64,000 nt of DNA from assembly GCA_028023455.1 (NCBI GenBank), contig JAQFVV010006334.1:3366596-3430595 (forward strand). The letters run 5' to 3'. Under the pieces are notes generated by a model that made no database searches, had not been told where the DNA came from, and saw nothing but the letters and a program-made list of their open reading frames with translations. Below are positions 1 through 12,871 of this stretch, piece by piece. Position numbers and translations under genes: made by a program. Each line of letters begins with the position of its first letter. Position 1 is the first letter of the stretch. The DNA is from Epiperipatus broadwayi. Lineage: Eukaryota; Onychophora; Udeonychophora; Euonychophora; Peripatidae.

Positions 1-403
1 ATAATCAATACAAAGATAATTAACACTCTATTAAAAACTGTAACAAAGATATCTAATATAAAAATCCACAATTTACCAATACATTTTTTTTGATGTCAAA
101 AGAATATATGAAAAAAAAAAAAGGAATACAAAAATATTTACAAATTATCCATTAAGAAGAATTGAATATTTAAGATGTTGTAAAATGATATGAAAAAAAG
201 TTAATAAAGTTATAAAAAATATAATTGTGAAATGGCAAAGAAAGCTATAGAAGAGAATAAAAATCTCAAAAATGTAAAACAATACTTTGGTATTGGTAAG
301 AAATTTACTTCTGCAATAAAATCAAATGCTGGAACTATTACTAAAGAGATATGACATTATGAAATGTGTGGAAGAGTTCTATAAAGATTTATATAGTAAT
401 AAA

Positions 404-710
404 AAACAAATGAAAAAGTTTTGAAAAGAATAAATAAAAAAAGAAGATTGATTGAAGATATTAGAGGTAGAAAGTCAAACTGGATTAGACATATATTAAA
501 AAGGAGGTATAGTTTAATGAAAGATGTTTTAGAGGTAATAGAGAATATAAACAAAAAGAAAGGATGGAAAAAATTCACATTGTTTGATGATATAAGAGAT
601 GGAAAGAGTTATATGGAATAGAAGAGCTGGGCAATAAAGAGAACAGAGTAGTGAAATGGATAAATTGGTGATATGACTGCTCTCTGGACATGTCCATGAT
701 TGATTGGTAG
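404..710 (+). mobile_element. 5'-truncated LINE 3' end nested in the RTE-like relic
   Basis: An open frame at 421-621 encodes the end of a LINE protein: 'RKSNWIRHILKR' followed by 'FDDIRDGKSYME', the usual C-terminal block seen in arthropod and other invertebrate LINEs. It is flanked by the exact 11-bp direct repeat ATAGTAATAAA at 393-403 and 711-721, read as its target-site duplication. On either side the host RTE frame continues (LYSNK before, KVSSSII after). No long poly-A is present. This is a typical dead-on-arrival truncated copy, not a gene. Confidence 0.7.
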
Positions 711-1192
711 ATAGTAATAAAGAGTAAGAAAGCAAAGTATCTTCTTCAATTATCTAACATTTTAAATGAAGAAGTAAGACATACTCTTAAATATAAGATG
801 ACTGGAAACACTCCAAAACATAGTGAAATTATAATTGATATCTTAAAAGAAACATATGAAATAAAAAAAAAATGTTTGCAAAATTATATACCAAAGTATA
901 AACAATAAAAGGTGGAACAGTCGATTGAAAGAATGTAGTAGTAAATTGATATTTTAAAAAAAGTCATAAAAAGGTATTAAATATTGCGGAAGTATTAGGT
1001 TTTTCCCAACTTTATAATACTTTACATTTACCCCCCCCCAAAAAAAAAACAAAACAAAACAAAAACAAACAAAACCAAACAAACAAACTGGGTTTAAAAG
1101 TGATTTAATACAGTGGGTTGCATCCAATTATTAAAAATCCAATTACTGAAATAAGTTATAGAAAGGACTAATAAATATGAGTTGCTAGTCTT

Positions 1193-1294
1193 GCACTGGT
1201 GGTCAAGAGGTCAGTGCGACTGCCTTGCACTTGCAGGCAGTTGCCCGGGTTGCGGGTTTGCGTCCCAGCTGATGCTATGACACTTGAAAAAAAA
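1193..1294 (+). mobile_element. tRNA-derived SINE, copy 1
   Basis: A unit of about 100 bp with a degenerate pol III A box (TGGTGGTCAAGAGG, 1197-1210) and B box (GGGTTTGCGTCCC, 1253-1265), a short unique tail ATGACACTTG and a short poly-A. It is flanked by 18-bp target duplications at 1175-1192 and 1295-1312 that differ at one base. The GC-rich body stands out from the AT-rich surroundings. It belongs to the same family as the copy at 28.8 kb, which shares the A/B boxes and the ATGACACWTGAAAA tail. It landed inside the RT-coding part of the RTE-like relic, so it is younger than that element. Confidence 0.85.
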
Positions 1295-4200
1295 ATATGA
1301 GTTGCTATTCTTCTTTTGATTTGTATGTTATGAAAAGACATTTGATTCTATAAGGATGACTATGTTAATTAAGGCTTTGGATCATCAAAATATAGATGTA
1401 GAATATTACAATATTCTGAAGATATTTATCAAAGTACAATATTCGTGATTAGATTACATGGTGATACTAAGAAGATTAATATTAAGAAAAATTTCATACC
1501 TCCAAATCTTCTGCCAACAGTTATACAAAAATATTTTGTGAATTAAAATAAAAAGTGAAGAAAATAAAAGCAAATGGGGATTTTTTAGGTCATCTAGATT
1601 TTGCAAATAATATGGTTGTTGTGTTTCAAAGCTTCATGAAATATTGCAAAAATTATCAAATAAATATAAGAAAGTACCACTATAGATAAATGCTAAAAAG
1701 ACTAAAGTAATATTCAATGAAATTTCTCAGAATAAGAAAATAAAAATTGTTAATCAGCAAAAGTTAATATTGCAAATACCGTAGTCAGATTATTAACATA
1801 AATGGAAACATAATGATTAAAATTAATCATAGAATAAAACATTGAAAGAAATAACTTAGTATTAGAAGGAAATATATCTTACTTATGGATATAAGACTAT
1901 GACATTTAACAGAAAAGCAATTCAGAATAGAAAGATTAGGAGATACAAAAAGAGATTGAAAATCAAATGCATAAAAGGAAGAACAAATAAATATCACTGA
2001 CACTGTTGAAGGAATTAAAAAACCTACATAGAGCTAGACTGCATATTGCTATAAGAGATGATGATAAATAGTTGATGTCTAAAGTGAGATCCCAAGAGAT
2101 TGTAAAAAATATAAAAACAGACCACATGTGAGATGATGGATGAAATAAGGAATGTTGCTGGTGAAGAAAGGTTAGAAATAAAAAAAACTGTAGAGACCTT
2201 CATCCTGCAGAGGAATGATAATAGCTGAAAATGGTGATAATATATATTGTTTATATATGCTATTTTAATTCATTTTTTAGATATGTTATGGATATTTTAT
2301 TTATGTATTCTCAATAAAAATAGATTTTTTTAAAAAAAAAATCATTGTTATACACTTGAATGAATTGAGAGTCAGAAATATATGTATTATTATTCCTTGT
2401 CTGACTTAAACCAATAGGCTGTCTCACATTTGCTTGATAGAATTTTTAGACTAATGTATTTAACATAGGGAGTCATTAGTTGTTGTGAACACATTTACAT
2501 TGGTATTGTCAAAAAGTTAAGGACTCTTACATTTCTCAATAGTTGAATGCAACTGCACATTGTTTGAACCTAGTAAGAGCAACACTTTACATCTTTGAAC
2601 AGCTCATAGTCAATTGGAGAATAACAATTTTTTGAATACTTCAATTGCTTTTCTATCAGAGGATAATTGGTAACATTTTAACTCAATGATATTGAGCTGT
2701 GGTTTATAATGGAATATTTAATGGTGCTGTTGTTCCTTTCAGTTTTTTCACTCTTTTGCATCTATATATAGTTTATTTGATCAGATTTATGTTTATCTTG
2801 ATGGTAAAATCTGGAACAAAATGTTGTTTATTTGCTCAAAAAGTTCTTAAGATGTCAATATTTTACAGATAAACTACTACAAACAAATAAAAATGCTGCT
2901 AATTGAAATATTCTTGGATCACCAGTTTTGAGATCATTTGTAGGAATATTTGGAAACTCCTTGATGAAGGTAGATTTTAACTATATTTCATTATTAAAAA
3001 TATAATGTTAAGATATTTTGCAACAATATTAGTAACAATGAAACTAAAGCTATAACATTCTACCAAACACAATACAGAGTTTCAGAAATATTTAATAATT
3101 ATAAATGCAATTTTAAATTTTAGAACAAAATTTCATAGCTTTATGTTGTTCTTAATAATAATTTGATTGGTTTTAGAATGAAATTCATTTATCTTGATGT
3201 TTATGAGATTTAATATTTAAGATGATTGATTACTTTAGACATGGTGCTGGTAATTATCCCACTTTAAATTGCTCTTCTATAGTTATTTGTAATGATATTT
3301 CCATTGTTTATTTCTAAAACAGTAAAAACCTGAACTAACATATAGTGATTTATTAATGAAAAAAATCTGAAGAGATCAGTATTTTTCAATAGTTGGCAAA
3401 GATCAAAATGTATTTAGTCTAACCATCTTGCATTTAATCATTTCTCCATATCTTTGATGGGTTTGTTTTCCAGTATTTTTAGAATAATAAAAAAGACCAT
3501 ATCTTTGATAAATTGCTTAATTTTTTTTGGATTATTTTTACGCACTAATTATATAATAATTATTTAAAACCAAAAGAATACATTTGTACATTTTGATTTT
3601 ATTAGTATAGATTTTATTTTTAGAAATAGAAGTTAATAAATTCAGCCTAACATTAATAAAAAAAAAGGCTGATATGATAACTCTGCTTTGTGGAAGATGA
3701 TTGACATCTTGTTGACATTATGACAGCACTGTTTGAGACATTCTAAAAATTATAAAAATAATTTTAATTTTTTATAACAGACTTTTATAGATTTATCAGG
3801 GCTTCAAATTTATTCATTCCCATTTTAAAAAATAAATTTCAGCCAACAAAAATTTTGTTAATTTTTCTTAAGTCACATGCTTGACCCCCCCCCCATCACA
3901 CAATAATGAAAATCTCTTTGTTCTCATTACAGCTTCATTCTTTCAATATTTTCAAACTTCAAAGATAATTTTTTAGAATGATTTTCATTTATAAACTTAA
4001 GTTTTTAAAAAATTAAGACCAATTTATTGAATTTTAGCACAGAATAAAGATTTTATACTAAAATTAAAGATTGAATATTGGAAAAAATTACAACAGGGTT
4101 AACATTAGAAATGTCAACCTGATAGAGGGTTAACTAAGAATTCATTACTAGCATTGTGATAATCATTTAATAAAAAAAAGTTACTGTTCACATAAATATT

Positions 4201-4658
4201 GAATTTTTTTCTACATTTACAAAGTCAAAATATGATTTTTTAAAGATATTTTTCATTTATGAAATTATGTTTTTAATGAATGAAGAATAATAAGGAGTTT
4301 AATACTAAAATAAAATGTTGAACTATAGCTCAAACTGCCACTAGGGGATAGTGCAAAAAATTTTGAAATATGGAAAGGTTAATATACATATATTTGTAAG
4401 ATTAATATTAATATTTATTAAGGTTTATGATGTATTTTTAAAATTGAGATGCTAGTTTAAGTTGTAATAAAAGATTAAATGCAAATAGAAAATCACCACT
4501 GGTAATTAAATATTAATGAACTTGGCAATATAATTTATTTGTCTTCAGGCAGAGAATTCAGGCATATGTAGAAACATAATATATTATTAAAATCAGGAAA
4601 CCATTACATGATCCCAGATTACATGAAGCTGTTCTGTAGCAAATTCTCTTTCATTTCA

Positions 4659-4703
4659 GTTATGCCACCTTGTGTAAACTTGAATAATCAATAGATGCCA
4701 GAT
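4659..4703 (+). repeat. Dispersed repeat module, diverged copy
   Basis: Resembles the core of the inverted-repeat module at 37.3 kb: both carry a GCCACCTTGTG-like block followed by AATAATCAATRGATGCCAGA. The copy at 37760-37820 is the same core on the opposite strand. Confidence 0.5.
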
Positions 4704-5796
4704 GATATTGCTTAATAAATCCCATAACCATGTATTTTGAATAATGCTTTAGTATTTTAATTTGAAGTTTTATATAATAGAAAAAAATTATTACATGAAC
4801 TTTTTATTTATGTATATTAAAATTATGTAGTTTTTTTTAAAAAAAAGAATTAAGTATGTGTGATAATTAATATGTAATAAGGGAGTAATAAAAGGAGTGG
4901 AAAAGAATGTACTGGGAGGATAAAGGCGGCAAGTAAATTTATCTATTAATTGTAATTAGAAAAATGACCACAGGAAGCAAAGTGAAATCAGAAGAAAGAG
5001 ATCTTGAAAAGTTTTCTAAGATAGCATTATAGATAATTATAAATTAAATTGACCATTTAAGACATGCACTCTACTTCACCAGAGAATCTATTTCTAAAAA
5101 ATAAATGCTTATGTTATTGAACCATAGAGTGAAAAAATGTATATCACTAGTGATTAGTAAATAAAAATAATCAGGAGATCAGAAGGTTATGTGACATTTG
5201 GGTATCAGAAGTGATAGAATGAGCTTTGATTCTGAAATATTGAACTCTCAAATCTATTCCATTGTTGTGATAAACTGTTCAGAGCATCCATAACTAATCA
5301 CAGAATGCAATAGCTAAGGACAGAAGTAATACGTGACTCTTGAAGATGTTTTTAAATAAGAAAATTAAATTTAAAGCTGAATTTAACATGTTATTGTAAT
5401 AAAATTCATTATCTGTGTAGACAAACAGAATTTTGAAAGAAAAACAAGAATGACCACTAGTGCCACCTACAGAAAGCTTCAGTAACCAGGAATTATCTGT
5501 CGTATATTTAAATCCTATTTCCATAGAAGTTGGCTTGGTATTCAAAACTGGAAGTAATCCAGATATGCATCTTACAGTTGGAAACTAATCAGGGATTTGG
5601 AAATTAGATGTGCTAACATTTTGCAATCATGATTTCTCAAACCTACAAGAGTAGAGAGCTGCCATGTAGGCTAAAAGATTGAGTGATTTGTTATTAGTGT
5701 TATAAGTACTTAGTGGCAAGAATGTAGCACCAGTTATGGTGCTATTACATGCTTCTATGTATAATTTCATGTCTTTAATACCCTGTATGTTTTAGA

Positions 5797-5850
5797 GTAA
5801 TAGGTAGAGTGTCCAACTCAGGATTGGAAGGACCCAAGAATGATTCTCAC
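5797..5850 (+). repeat. Possible tRNA-like relic (SINE head or tRNA pseudogene)
   Basis: TAGGTAGAGTG resembles an A box. A perfect 5-bp stem, TCCAA/TTGGA, closes a 7-nt loop CTCAGGA, like an anticodon arm with CAG in the anticodon position. A weak B-box-like GAATGATTCTC follows. The T stem does not fold well and no target duplication was found, so a decayed SINE head is more likely than a working tRNA. Confidence 0.3.
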
Positions 5851-6179
5851 AGACTCCCAAACAATAAAGCTGTGTATCTTTTCTTTATGACTTTAATATC
5901 GAATCGTTAATAAGGAGTTTATAACAAAAATTGAGATGGAAGGCTTTGTATTTTGTAACTGAAAATAAAATAATTGCCTCAAAATAGTATGCTGATTCAG
6001 AAGCATTGTAACTGCATTGTTTTTGCAGTTCATTCATATGTATATGATTTGCATGTTTTGCGCAAATAACAGAATCAAACTCAAACATTGTAACTCAATT
6101 TTTTACAATGTTAAATCGATGATGCACTTCTTTTGATAATAGAAACAAATAATTACATGAATTTATTACTCAGGAGTTC

Positions 6180-6990
6180 GTAAGATGTTCAATCACAGAA
6201 AGTTACAAAGCTGGGCATAATCATGGGCAAGACCAAAATCTGCTCCTCTATCAGTGCATGAAACCATGTCGAGCACCGGAAAGTCCTGATTCATTTGTTT
6301 TTCTTCTTCAATCCCATTTTAATAAAGATGTTTTATTAGTTCTATTTTTTTTCTCATATTCCCCATTTTTTTTATAATGACAAATAAAAAAATTATAATA
6401 TCTCTATCTTTTTCTTATTCCTTATCTTTAAAACTTCTTCCCCTCTCCATTCGAATTTATTCTGATCTTTCAATATTTTACATTTTAAAAATAAATTTTC
6501 AATTCTTTCATTCCCATCTCTGCACTTACAATTTCTGCAATCCACATCTTTAGTCCATTCTTCTTTTCCCTATATTTAAGCTCCTATCTTTGCATTAAAT
6601 AACGAATTTCTTGTAGTGTCATCATGCATTCTTTTATATTTTACAATTTCATATAATTCCAAATTACTTTTAAAATTCATATCCATTTAACACAACTCTA
6701 CTTCTTGTTCTGTAATCAACTTATATATTATATTTCTTTATTCATTTCAATTAAGTTTCTGTAATAAACCGCTGCATATTTATCCAGTTTTTTTAAATAT
6801 ACAATTACATAGAAATAAACCGTTTATTTATTACTTTTGCACATTGCAGAACTTCTTTCCCAACGGGTTTAAGCTAACTTGTTTTATAATCTATTTAAGC
6901 ATTATTTTTTTGCTAATTTATTTTCATTCATATATTATAATCATTCAAACATTTTATATTTGCTTTTAATTTCCTTTCATTAAAAAAAAA
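6180..6990 (-). mobile_element. LINE C-terminal fragment, minus strand
   Basis: Read on the minus strand, this stretch encodes a broken LINE tail including a Cys-His type block ('CRNCKCRDGNERIENLF', then 'LKC') at about 6500-6560. That matches the C..C...E...HLF..C knuckle common at LINE ORF2 C-termini. Stops and frameshifts are numerous. The final 100 bp (6180-6300) are GC-richer than the surroundings and probably represent the 3' UTR. The clade cannot be fixed from this piece. Confidence 0.5.
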
Positions 6991-6999
6991 AGGTCACTC

Positions 7000-9900
7000 A
7001 TTTTTGTTTGATTAGCTTTATTATCTGTCAACAATTTACCGTCCAATGCATATCTATTTACTTTTTTTTTTTTTTTTGCAAATAGGTTTTCTTAGAATTA
7101 CTGCATGCTACTGACATCTGATGAGCAAACGGTAAACTAATATTTAAATAGGTTTATTGTAGGAATATAATAAAATGTTAAAAACAATCAATAAATTCAT
7201 TCCTGCGATTTATTTAAAAATTATTAACAATAAAACATTATATGACGAATTATGTGCTTTTATTTTGTTGGATACAGAAATATAATACAATAATTAACAA
7301 TTTAAATACTAAAAAAAGAGTCTAATGCTGTAATAATGATGATTTATAATTCAGATTTCATTTTAAAATGATTAAAATGATGAAATCTTCATGTGTTTTT
7401 TTTTTTAAGTATGTTAAAAAATATAAATGTTTGAAGGAAAAAAGCAAGAAATTTTTTAATTTTTTTTTTAATTTTTTGATTTATTTAAATACTCTTTTTT
7501 AAAGAATAATGGTTAAAATATTATTTTGATAAATTTATCTTTCCGGAAAGGTCTTCTATTTGTCGTTAAGAGGCTATTCTTAGCTAGAGTGAAAACCGGA
7601 GATTCACTGAGTTGACTATGGTCAAAATATTACTGTAACTTATCTAATATATATAAAAATATTACTATATTATGATGCATCTTTCATCTTACAATGAGGA
7701 GATGAATAACTTTCATGGGTATTAAGATTATGGTTTTTTTTTAACATTAATTATTGAATATTTTTTTTTATATAAAGCTAGAATGTGTTAAATAGATGCA
7801 ATTTTGTATGGCATTTTTTTTATTATCAACTTTGCTAATTTGCATAAGGTTAGATTTTATTGATATGCAAATTAACCTGCTGCTTTTTGCAGTAAACTAA
7901 TTTTCATTTCAATAAAATTTTTATTAACAATAAATAATGATTACATACTAATAAAGGATAAATAAATGAATAAATTGTACAATAATATGATTATATAATG
8001 TTCTATTTGTCATCTGGCTAGATTATGTTATGAGAGCACAATGTTATACTCTTATGTGGTTAGGTATAGTGAAGAGATTCTAAGAACTTGTTTAATGGTA
8101 TTAGCATTTTTAATATAAACATGAATATTTTCTTTTATAATTGACTATTCTATAATGCTGGGTAGGTGGGAATTGATAATCAGGAAAAGGAAAGAGCAAT
8201 AAAGACCAGGTGTCAGAAAGACTTTACTGGAGAAAAGGAGCTGGTCGCGTTTCTTGATTTTTTTGAGCGTTTGATAAAACAATGGTATGATTTGTGGCGG
8301 GGGTAATTCCATGAGACTTTTGCATCTCACTATCCATATGGAATAAAGAACAAAGGTAGAAAGCCTTATTATTGAAAAAAATCCATTATGAATGGCATTT
8401 TCAAACTAATTTTGTTTTATGAATAACATTTTATTTCTGGAATTTTTTTAATATTGTCTATACTGACCACGTAGTGACACATACAACTTTATTAATAAAG
8501 ATATTGTAATGGAACAGGTCATGACCTTTCATGACAGTAGTTTTGATAGGCTGTCAGAGTGAGTGAGAAAACCTATCCAATATTTCTAAATATATAGACT
8601 CGTGTCCACTCTGATCCCATTCCTAGGAGATGATGTATTAACGCACAAAGGTATGTTACGAATCTACCCGTATACGCATCTCTTTTCTCCATCTTTAACT
8701 TCCGTTGATCCGAGAATTCGAGCTTAGGGAGAATATGCATAACATTTTACTTCAGGGAATATTAATATCAGTAACTTTAATGTGCGAGCATGTGATAAAT
8801 TGAGAATTGAATATAGAAAAATACAAATGATAGTCTTTAATTAAAAATCATATATTTAATAAATTTATTCACAATTAACATACTTTAGGCAACGAAGTTA
8901 TAACAAAAGTAAATTTGTTTAGATATCTATATATATATTCTTTGATTATTACAGTTAATATTTATTAATCCAATTCCTGTTTCCCTTCAAAGAATAATCA
9001 TCCAATATCATTAATACTAACAAAAATAAAATAAAATTATAACTTGTCATTATTTATGTTTATACTTGATTGCTAATTTAAACTTTATCAAAATCATAAT
9101 TCATCATCTCCTATAAGTTTATTGATGAATTTATATCAATAACATGGTAGTGGTATGGGTTTCCCTCTTTTATTATGGTTTGTCTCTACAAAGATAGGAA
9201 AGACCATTTACACTAGAGATCATTAATCATATATACTGAAAAACAAATAACTAAATGACGAAATGATTAGTAAAAAAAGCAAACAACAAATAACAGTGTA
9301 ACTATACAAGTGTTGGCATTTAATGTATAACAGGATAAAATCTTGCATCTCCTCTAGTGATGATTAAATTCATCCACAAGCAAGTTCATGCCTGAATCTA
9401 TATTTTATTTCAATTTAAAAATAAAACTAATATTACCTTTCCCTTTTCTAACCTATCAAGAGTTTACACATCCCTTCAATCTATAATAAAGGAAAGATAT
9501 AAACAAAAAATATTTATACATAAAATAAAAATATTACATCAACCATCAACCTAAGATCAATTAAGAGTTAAGAAGGAAAATGTCCTAATGACTATAAATA
9601 TCCTCATTGATTCAGTTGGTGGGGTTCGAATGTTCTAGAACATACGTGATGGTGATCAGGATTTCTCTCTCTTTGTATGGCCTGCTTTGAGATGTTGAGT
9701 TTGCAGCTTCGCATCTAAATAGTAAACTTGATGGTGTCCACAGGGCTGTGTCAAATCAAACTTGGTTTTGGCAGTTGCAGCTCTATGGGTGATGACTTTG
9801 TTCCCATGATGTAATGTCCCCTTTTGCAGCACATGGTTGTATGTGTAGTTGATAAAAGTTCTTGAGTTTGTTGAGAAGCAAGATATTTTCTGTTAGAAAT

Positions 9901-10756
9901 CTCAGATTAGAATTGATCAACTTTCCAGCTCAAAATTAAAAATACTCTTGAAATATTGAATAGTTTAAAACCGCTTTTGTGATTTATAATTCAAAATCCC
10001 TTAATTGGCTGAGTTTAAATCTGTATACCTTTAATCTAGCTTTAATTTATATCCAATGAGATATTCTCAATAATGTTTTTACTTTGATAGTCACAGACTT
10101 TTCTGTTCAAACCACAAGTTCTATTTTTCCAGTCACAAAATGAACATGGTGGTTAGTCGATAAGAGTTTTTGATCTGATTTTTGAGAAGAAGATCATTTG
10201 TTAATATCTTTTGCTATTCACCAAAATGAGGTTAGACTTTTTGATGTGAATTTGATGTCTTCAAATGATAAGTTAGTATTCATACATTGAATTAATTATT
10301 TACATCATTGTTTAAGACTCTCTCACACACATATATGGTGGATTAATAAGAATAAAAGTTTTGTTTATTTTTTTATTTAATTTTTTATTTATTTATTTTT
10401 ATGCTTCGATCTAAATTTGATTGTCCTTTACTTGTATTGTTGTAATGTGTGTAAATTAAACAACAATTGATGAGAGGTTTTTACAACAAAGGTAAGCATT
10501 AATGTCTAAAATTTATGGTTTAATTTAGATTGTGTATTTATAATAAATTTTTTAAATGTTTAATTAAAAAAAAACATTTAATCATAGAAACAATTAGTGT
10601 TTCTCAGCTACAGTGCTTGAGATCAATTTCATTTTTGGTACTAAGTTTTATTTGATTTGCATTCTCATTATACATACAGCTTGCTTTATATCATATTGGG
10701 TTTGAATTAGGTAAGGGTGCTTTTAATGGTTTTTGTGGGTTGTAAGATCACATCTT

Positions 10757-10793
<37 letters not shown>

Positions 10794-10803
10794 AGATGTG
10801 ATC

Positions 10804-10846
<43 letters not shown>

Positions 10847-11370
10847 AGTTAGTATACAACATTCTTCCTTTTACTTCCAGGAATAAGCAGAATTTTTTAC
10901 AAAATTAATCTTGTAATTTTTCTTCATTTACAATATAATTTTATAATTTTGCTGGTTTTTTTCTGCATTTGGATAAGCCTTGTGGAGGTGAATTCTTCTT
11001 CCATTTGTTCTGTAGGTTTTTCTTTCTGTTTACCATTATATTCCAGCAACTTCCTCATTAAGTGAGAAGTCATTTGGTACTCCCAACTTCATGTTATTAG
11101 AAACATCAGTCCTATACTGGAAGTATTAATTATATTCTCTAATATTTCAGTTTGTCATTCTCTAATATGGTTAACATGACAACTTAAAACTTTCTCATTT
11201 TCTAACTTTGTGCAGCTACAACTCTACTAATTATTTTCGATAGCCACTTTTACTTAATTACATCTTTAATCCATATGGTTTGGATAATTTTAAATCTAAG
11301 GTTTTCCAAATTTCAGTCTCTCCTTTTTACTTTATCTGGAATTAAAATAGATAAGGTGTTTCCACATGTC
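7000..11370. other. AT-rich DNA, no gene supported
   Basis: Mostly homopolymer-rich AT sequence. Two stretches are less AT-rich and may be old repeats: 8500-8720, and 9580-9900 (described in the findings). TA microsatellites with a flanking hairpin lie at 10742-10844. The 61-residue open frame near 8.2 kb has no recognisable domain. Confidence 0.6.
10742..10844. repeat. TA microsatellites with a 12-bp inverted repeat
   Basis: ATCACATCTTAC (10747-10758) and GTAAGATGTGAT (10791-10802) are exact inverted repeats enclosing about 32 bp of TA repeats, followed by a second TA run to 10844. The left arm is itself part of a small palindrome (GTAAGAT-CAC-ATCTTAC). The structure can extrude as a cruciform. 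Confidence 0.85.
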
Positions 11371-11371
11371 A

Positions 11372-11965
11372 TCATTTCATTAATAATTCCAGGAGTGTTT
11401 TCTTTTTAGCAGATCTGGGCATAAAATGTTGACAAAACATCACAGTTGTAAGTGCTTCATGACTATATGCAAACTCTGGTTTATTTAATTCATTTTTCAA
11501 CTGCTGTACTGCTTTCTTCACTATTATGCTCATCTGAGAGTGAAAAGCTGGTACCAATATGTACTGTCTCCTCTTCAGAACAGGGAAGTTTTTAAGTTTC
11601 TCTGAGCTGAATCCCATGTCATTATCTGTTACAATGCTTTATGGATAGTCATGCATTATAAAAAGTTCATTCAAAACTTTTATCTCACTTTTTATACTCA
11701 CATCTTTCACTAGATGGTATTATATCCATCTTGAATATGAATATACTGTAAAAAAAAATATATATATATATATCCATGAAATAGTTCAGCAGGGTCTAAA
11801 TGGATTTTTTTCTATCTTTTGGAAGCTTCTGGTCAGGATTTTTTTGTTTTTTGGGAATCCAGATAATTTCACATGGTTTGCTCAGTGTCACTATTCAATT
11901 CTGGCCACCAAACATATAAACAGGTCAATTCCTTCATACTTAGAGTATCCTTTGTATAATAGTCA
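11372..11965 (-). pseudogene. Gypsy integrase remnant
   Basis: Two recognisable parts on the minus strand. At 11880-11965, 'MKELTCLYVWWPELNSD' matches the end of the integrase H2C2 zinc domain (K.L.R.YVWWP..D). At 11372-11630, 'IVTDNDMGFSSEKLKNF' followed by 'AVQQLKNELNK' matches the catalytic core around the second Asp and the ER.V...K motif; the usual NG.AER has become IIVKKAV. The final 'KKKTLLELLMK' matches the T..SPAELL block. Stop codons lie between the two parts. The catalytic centre is incomplete. Confidence 0.75.
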
Positions 11966-12086
11966 TAGGACACTTTTCCTTTCTTCAGGCAGAAGCATTA
12001 CACAGTCTGTCATAAGAATACATTCATGTCAGGTTGATAAGCTTTCCTGGGCATTCCATATGGCCAAAAACAAATTATCTGTTCAT

Positions 12087-12422
12087 TTAAATGGTCATCC
12101 ATGTTTTATCTAATTCTATAAAGATAATGCTATATTCTTTATTCCTTTTATTCCATTCTGCTATGATTTTTTTGTTAACTGTTTTAAACTTTAATTTATG
12201 TAGCAGTGGAAAATTTTTTCCGATATTTATTTTTGCTTTAGCAGTTTTAATATGTCCAATACTTATTTTGAATGACTTAAACCAACTATAATCTAATATT
12301 GGTTTAATGTCCTTTGCAACTATATATAATGACAAGTTTTTAATATGACTATTTACCATTATGAGCACTGTCACAATTGCCTTAATACTTATTGGGTTTC
12401 CATTTATGTTGATGGCTACCAA
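12087..12422 (-). pseudogene. Gypsy protease remnant
   Basis: A 111-residue open frame on the minus strand. 'LSLYIVAKDIKPILDYSWF' matches the C-terminal half of a retropepsin, where LPLyVv.....LLGr.WL is usual (LLGR is replaced by ILDY). The catalytic D-T/S-G is not preserved; 'VTVLIMVN' occupies that place. The remaining residues up to about 12087 run toward the connection with RT, which is missing. Confidence 0.6.
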
Positions 12423-12871
12423 AGTAGTTTCTTTAACTTGATATTTTCACTCTTTTCCAAATTATTATCCAATCTTGTAGCAATATCAATGATATGTCTA
12501 CCCCACTGTTGATTCCATTTCTTATCATTTGATTGCAGATATTTACTTTTAACTTAAGTGTATCAATGTTTGTTTCAATTTTTTTACAGTTGCAAACTTG
12601 CTTAGACACAATTTTGATAAATCACCCATCAGGCCACAGCTAAAAAATTTTTTCATTTCAAACTTTCATGTAGATTTTAAATCGCCTGTTTTTCCACACT
12701 AATGACAAGTAGGAGGCGTCTGTTTTAATTTCATTCATATCATTCATATCGTTGCCACTTTTACACATATTTCCAAGTTATCTAAATCTGTCACATTTTT
12801 GAGGGCCTCTATGTTTTCTAAAATGATTTCATAAGCTATAGCATGTTCAATAGTGATATATTTTAGCATAA

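Larger units (their letters stand above)
200..2330 (+). mobile_element. RTE-like non-LTR retrotransposon relic, host of two nested insertions
   Basis: Decayed LINE reverse transcriptase read across several frames. Residues before 403 match the endonuclease-RT linker ('CVEEFYKDLYSNKK'). From 740 the frame resumes with an 'EVRHTLKYKM' block, then an RT motif resembling a degenerate 'NYRPISLL' near 985-1020. The catalytic FADD box at 1597-1611 has become FANN. After that come 'KMNAKKTKVMFNE'-like residues and the conserved C-terminal tail near 2090-2230 (DPKR...MDEIR...CRGM). Stops and frame breaks are frequent, so it is inactive. It ends in a GGTGATAATA-type tail. The element is interrupted by a LINE tail (404-710) and a SINE (1193-1294), and coding continues on both sides of each. 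Clade assignment rests on remembered family motifs, not on a search. Confidence 0.75.
2331..6170. other. AT-rich intergenic or intronic DNA, no gene seen
   Basis: About 3.8 kb without a supportable coding region. The short open frames at 5.3 and 5.9 kb show no family motif, no splice context and low-complexity composition. A poly-C run lies at 3885-3893. A degenerate copy of a dispersed repeat lies at 4659-4703 and a possible tRNA-like relic at 5797-5850; both are listed separately. Confidence 0.6.

Noticed and set aside
5294-6088. Minus-strand frames of 83 and 67 residues
   Set aside because: No motif, no codon or splice evidence, ordinary AT-rich surroundings.
12091-12291. Plus-strand 66-residue hydrophobic frame that looks like a membrane protein
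   Set aside because: Antisense shadow of the Gypsy protease remnant.
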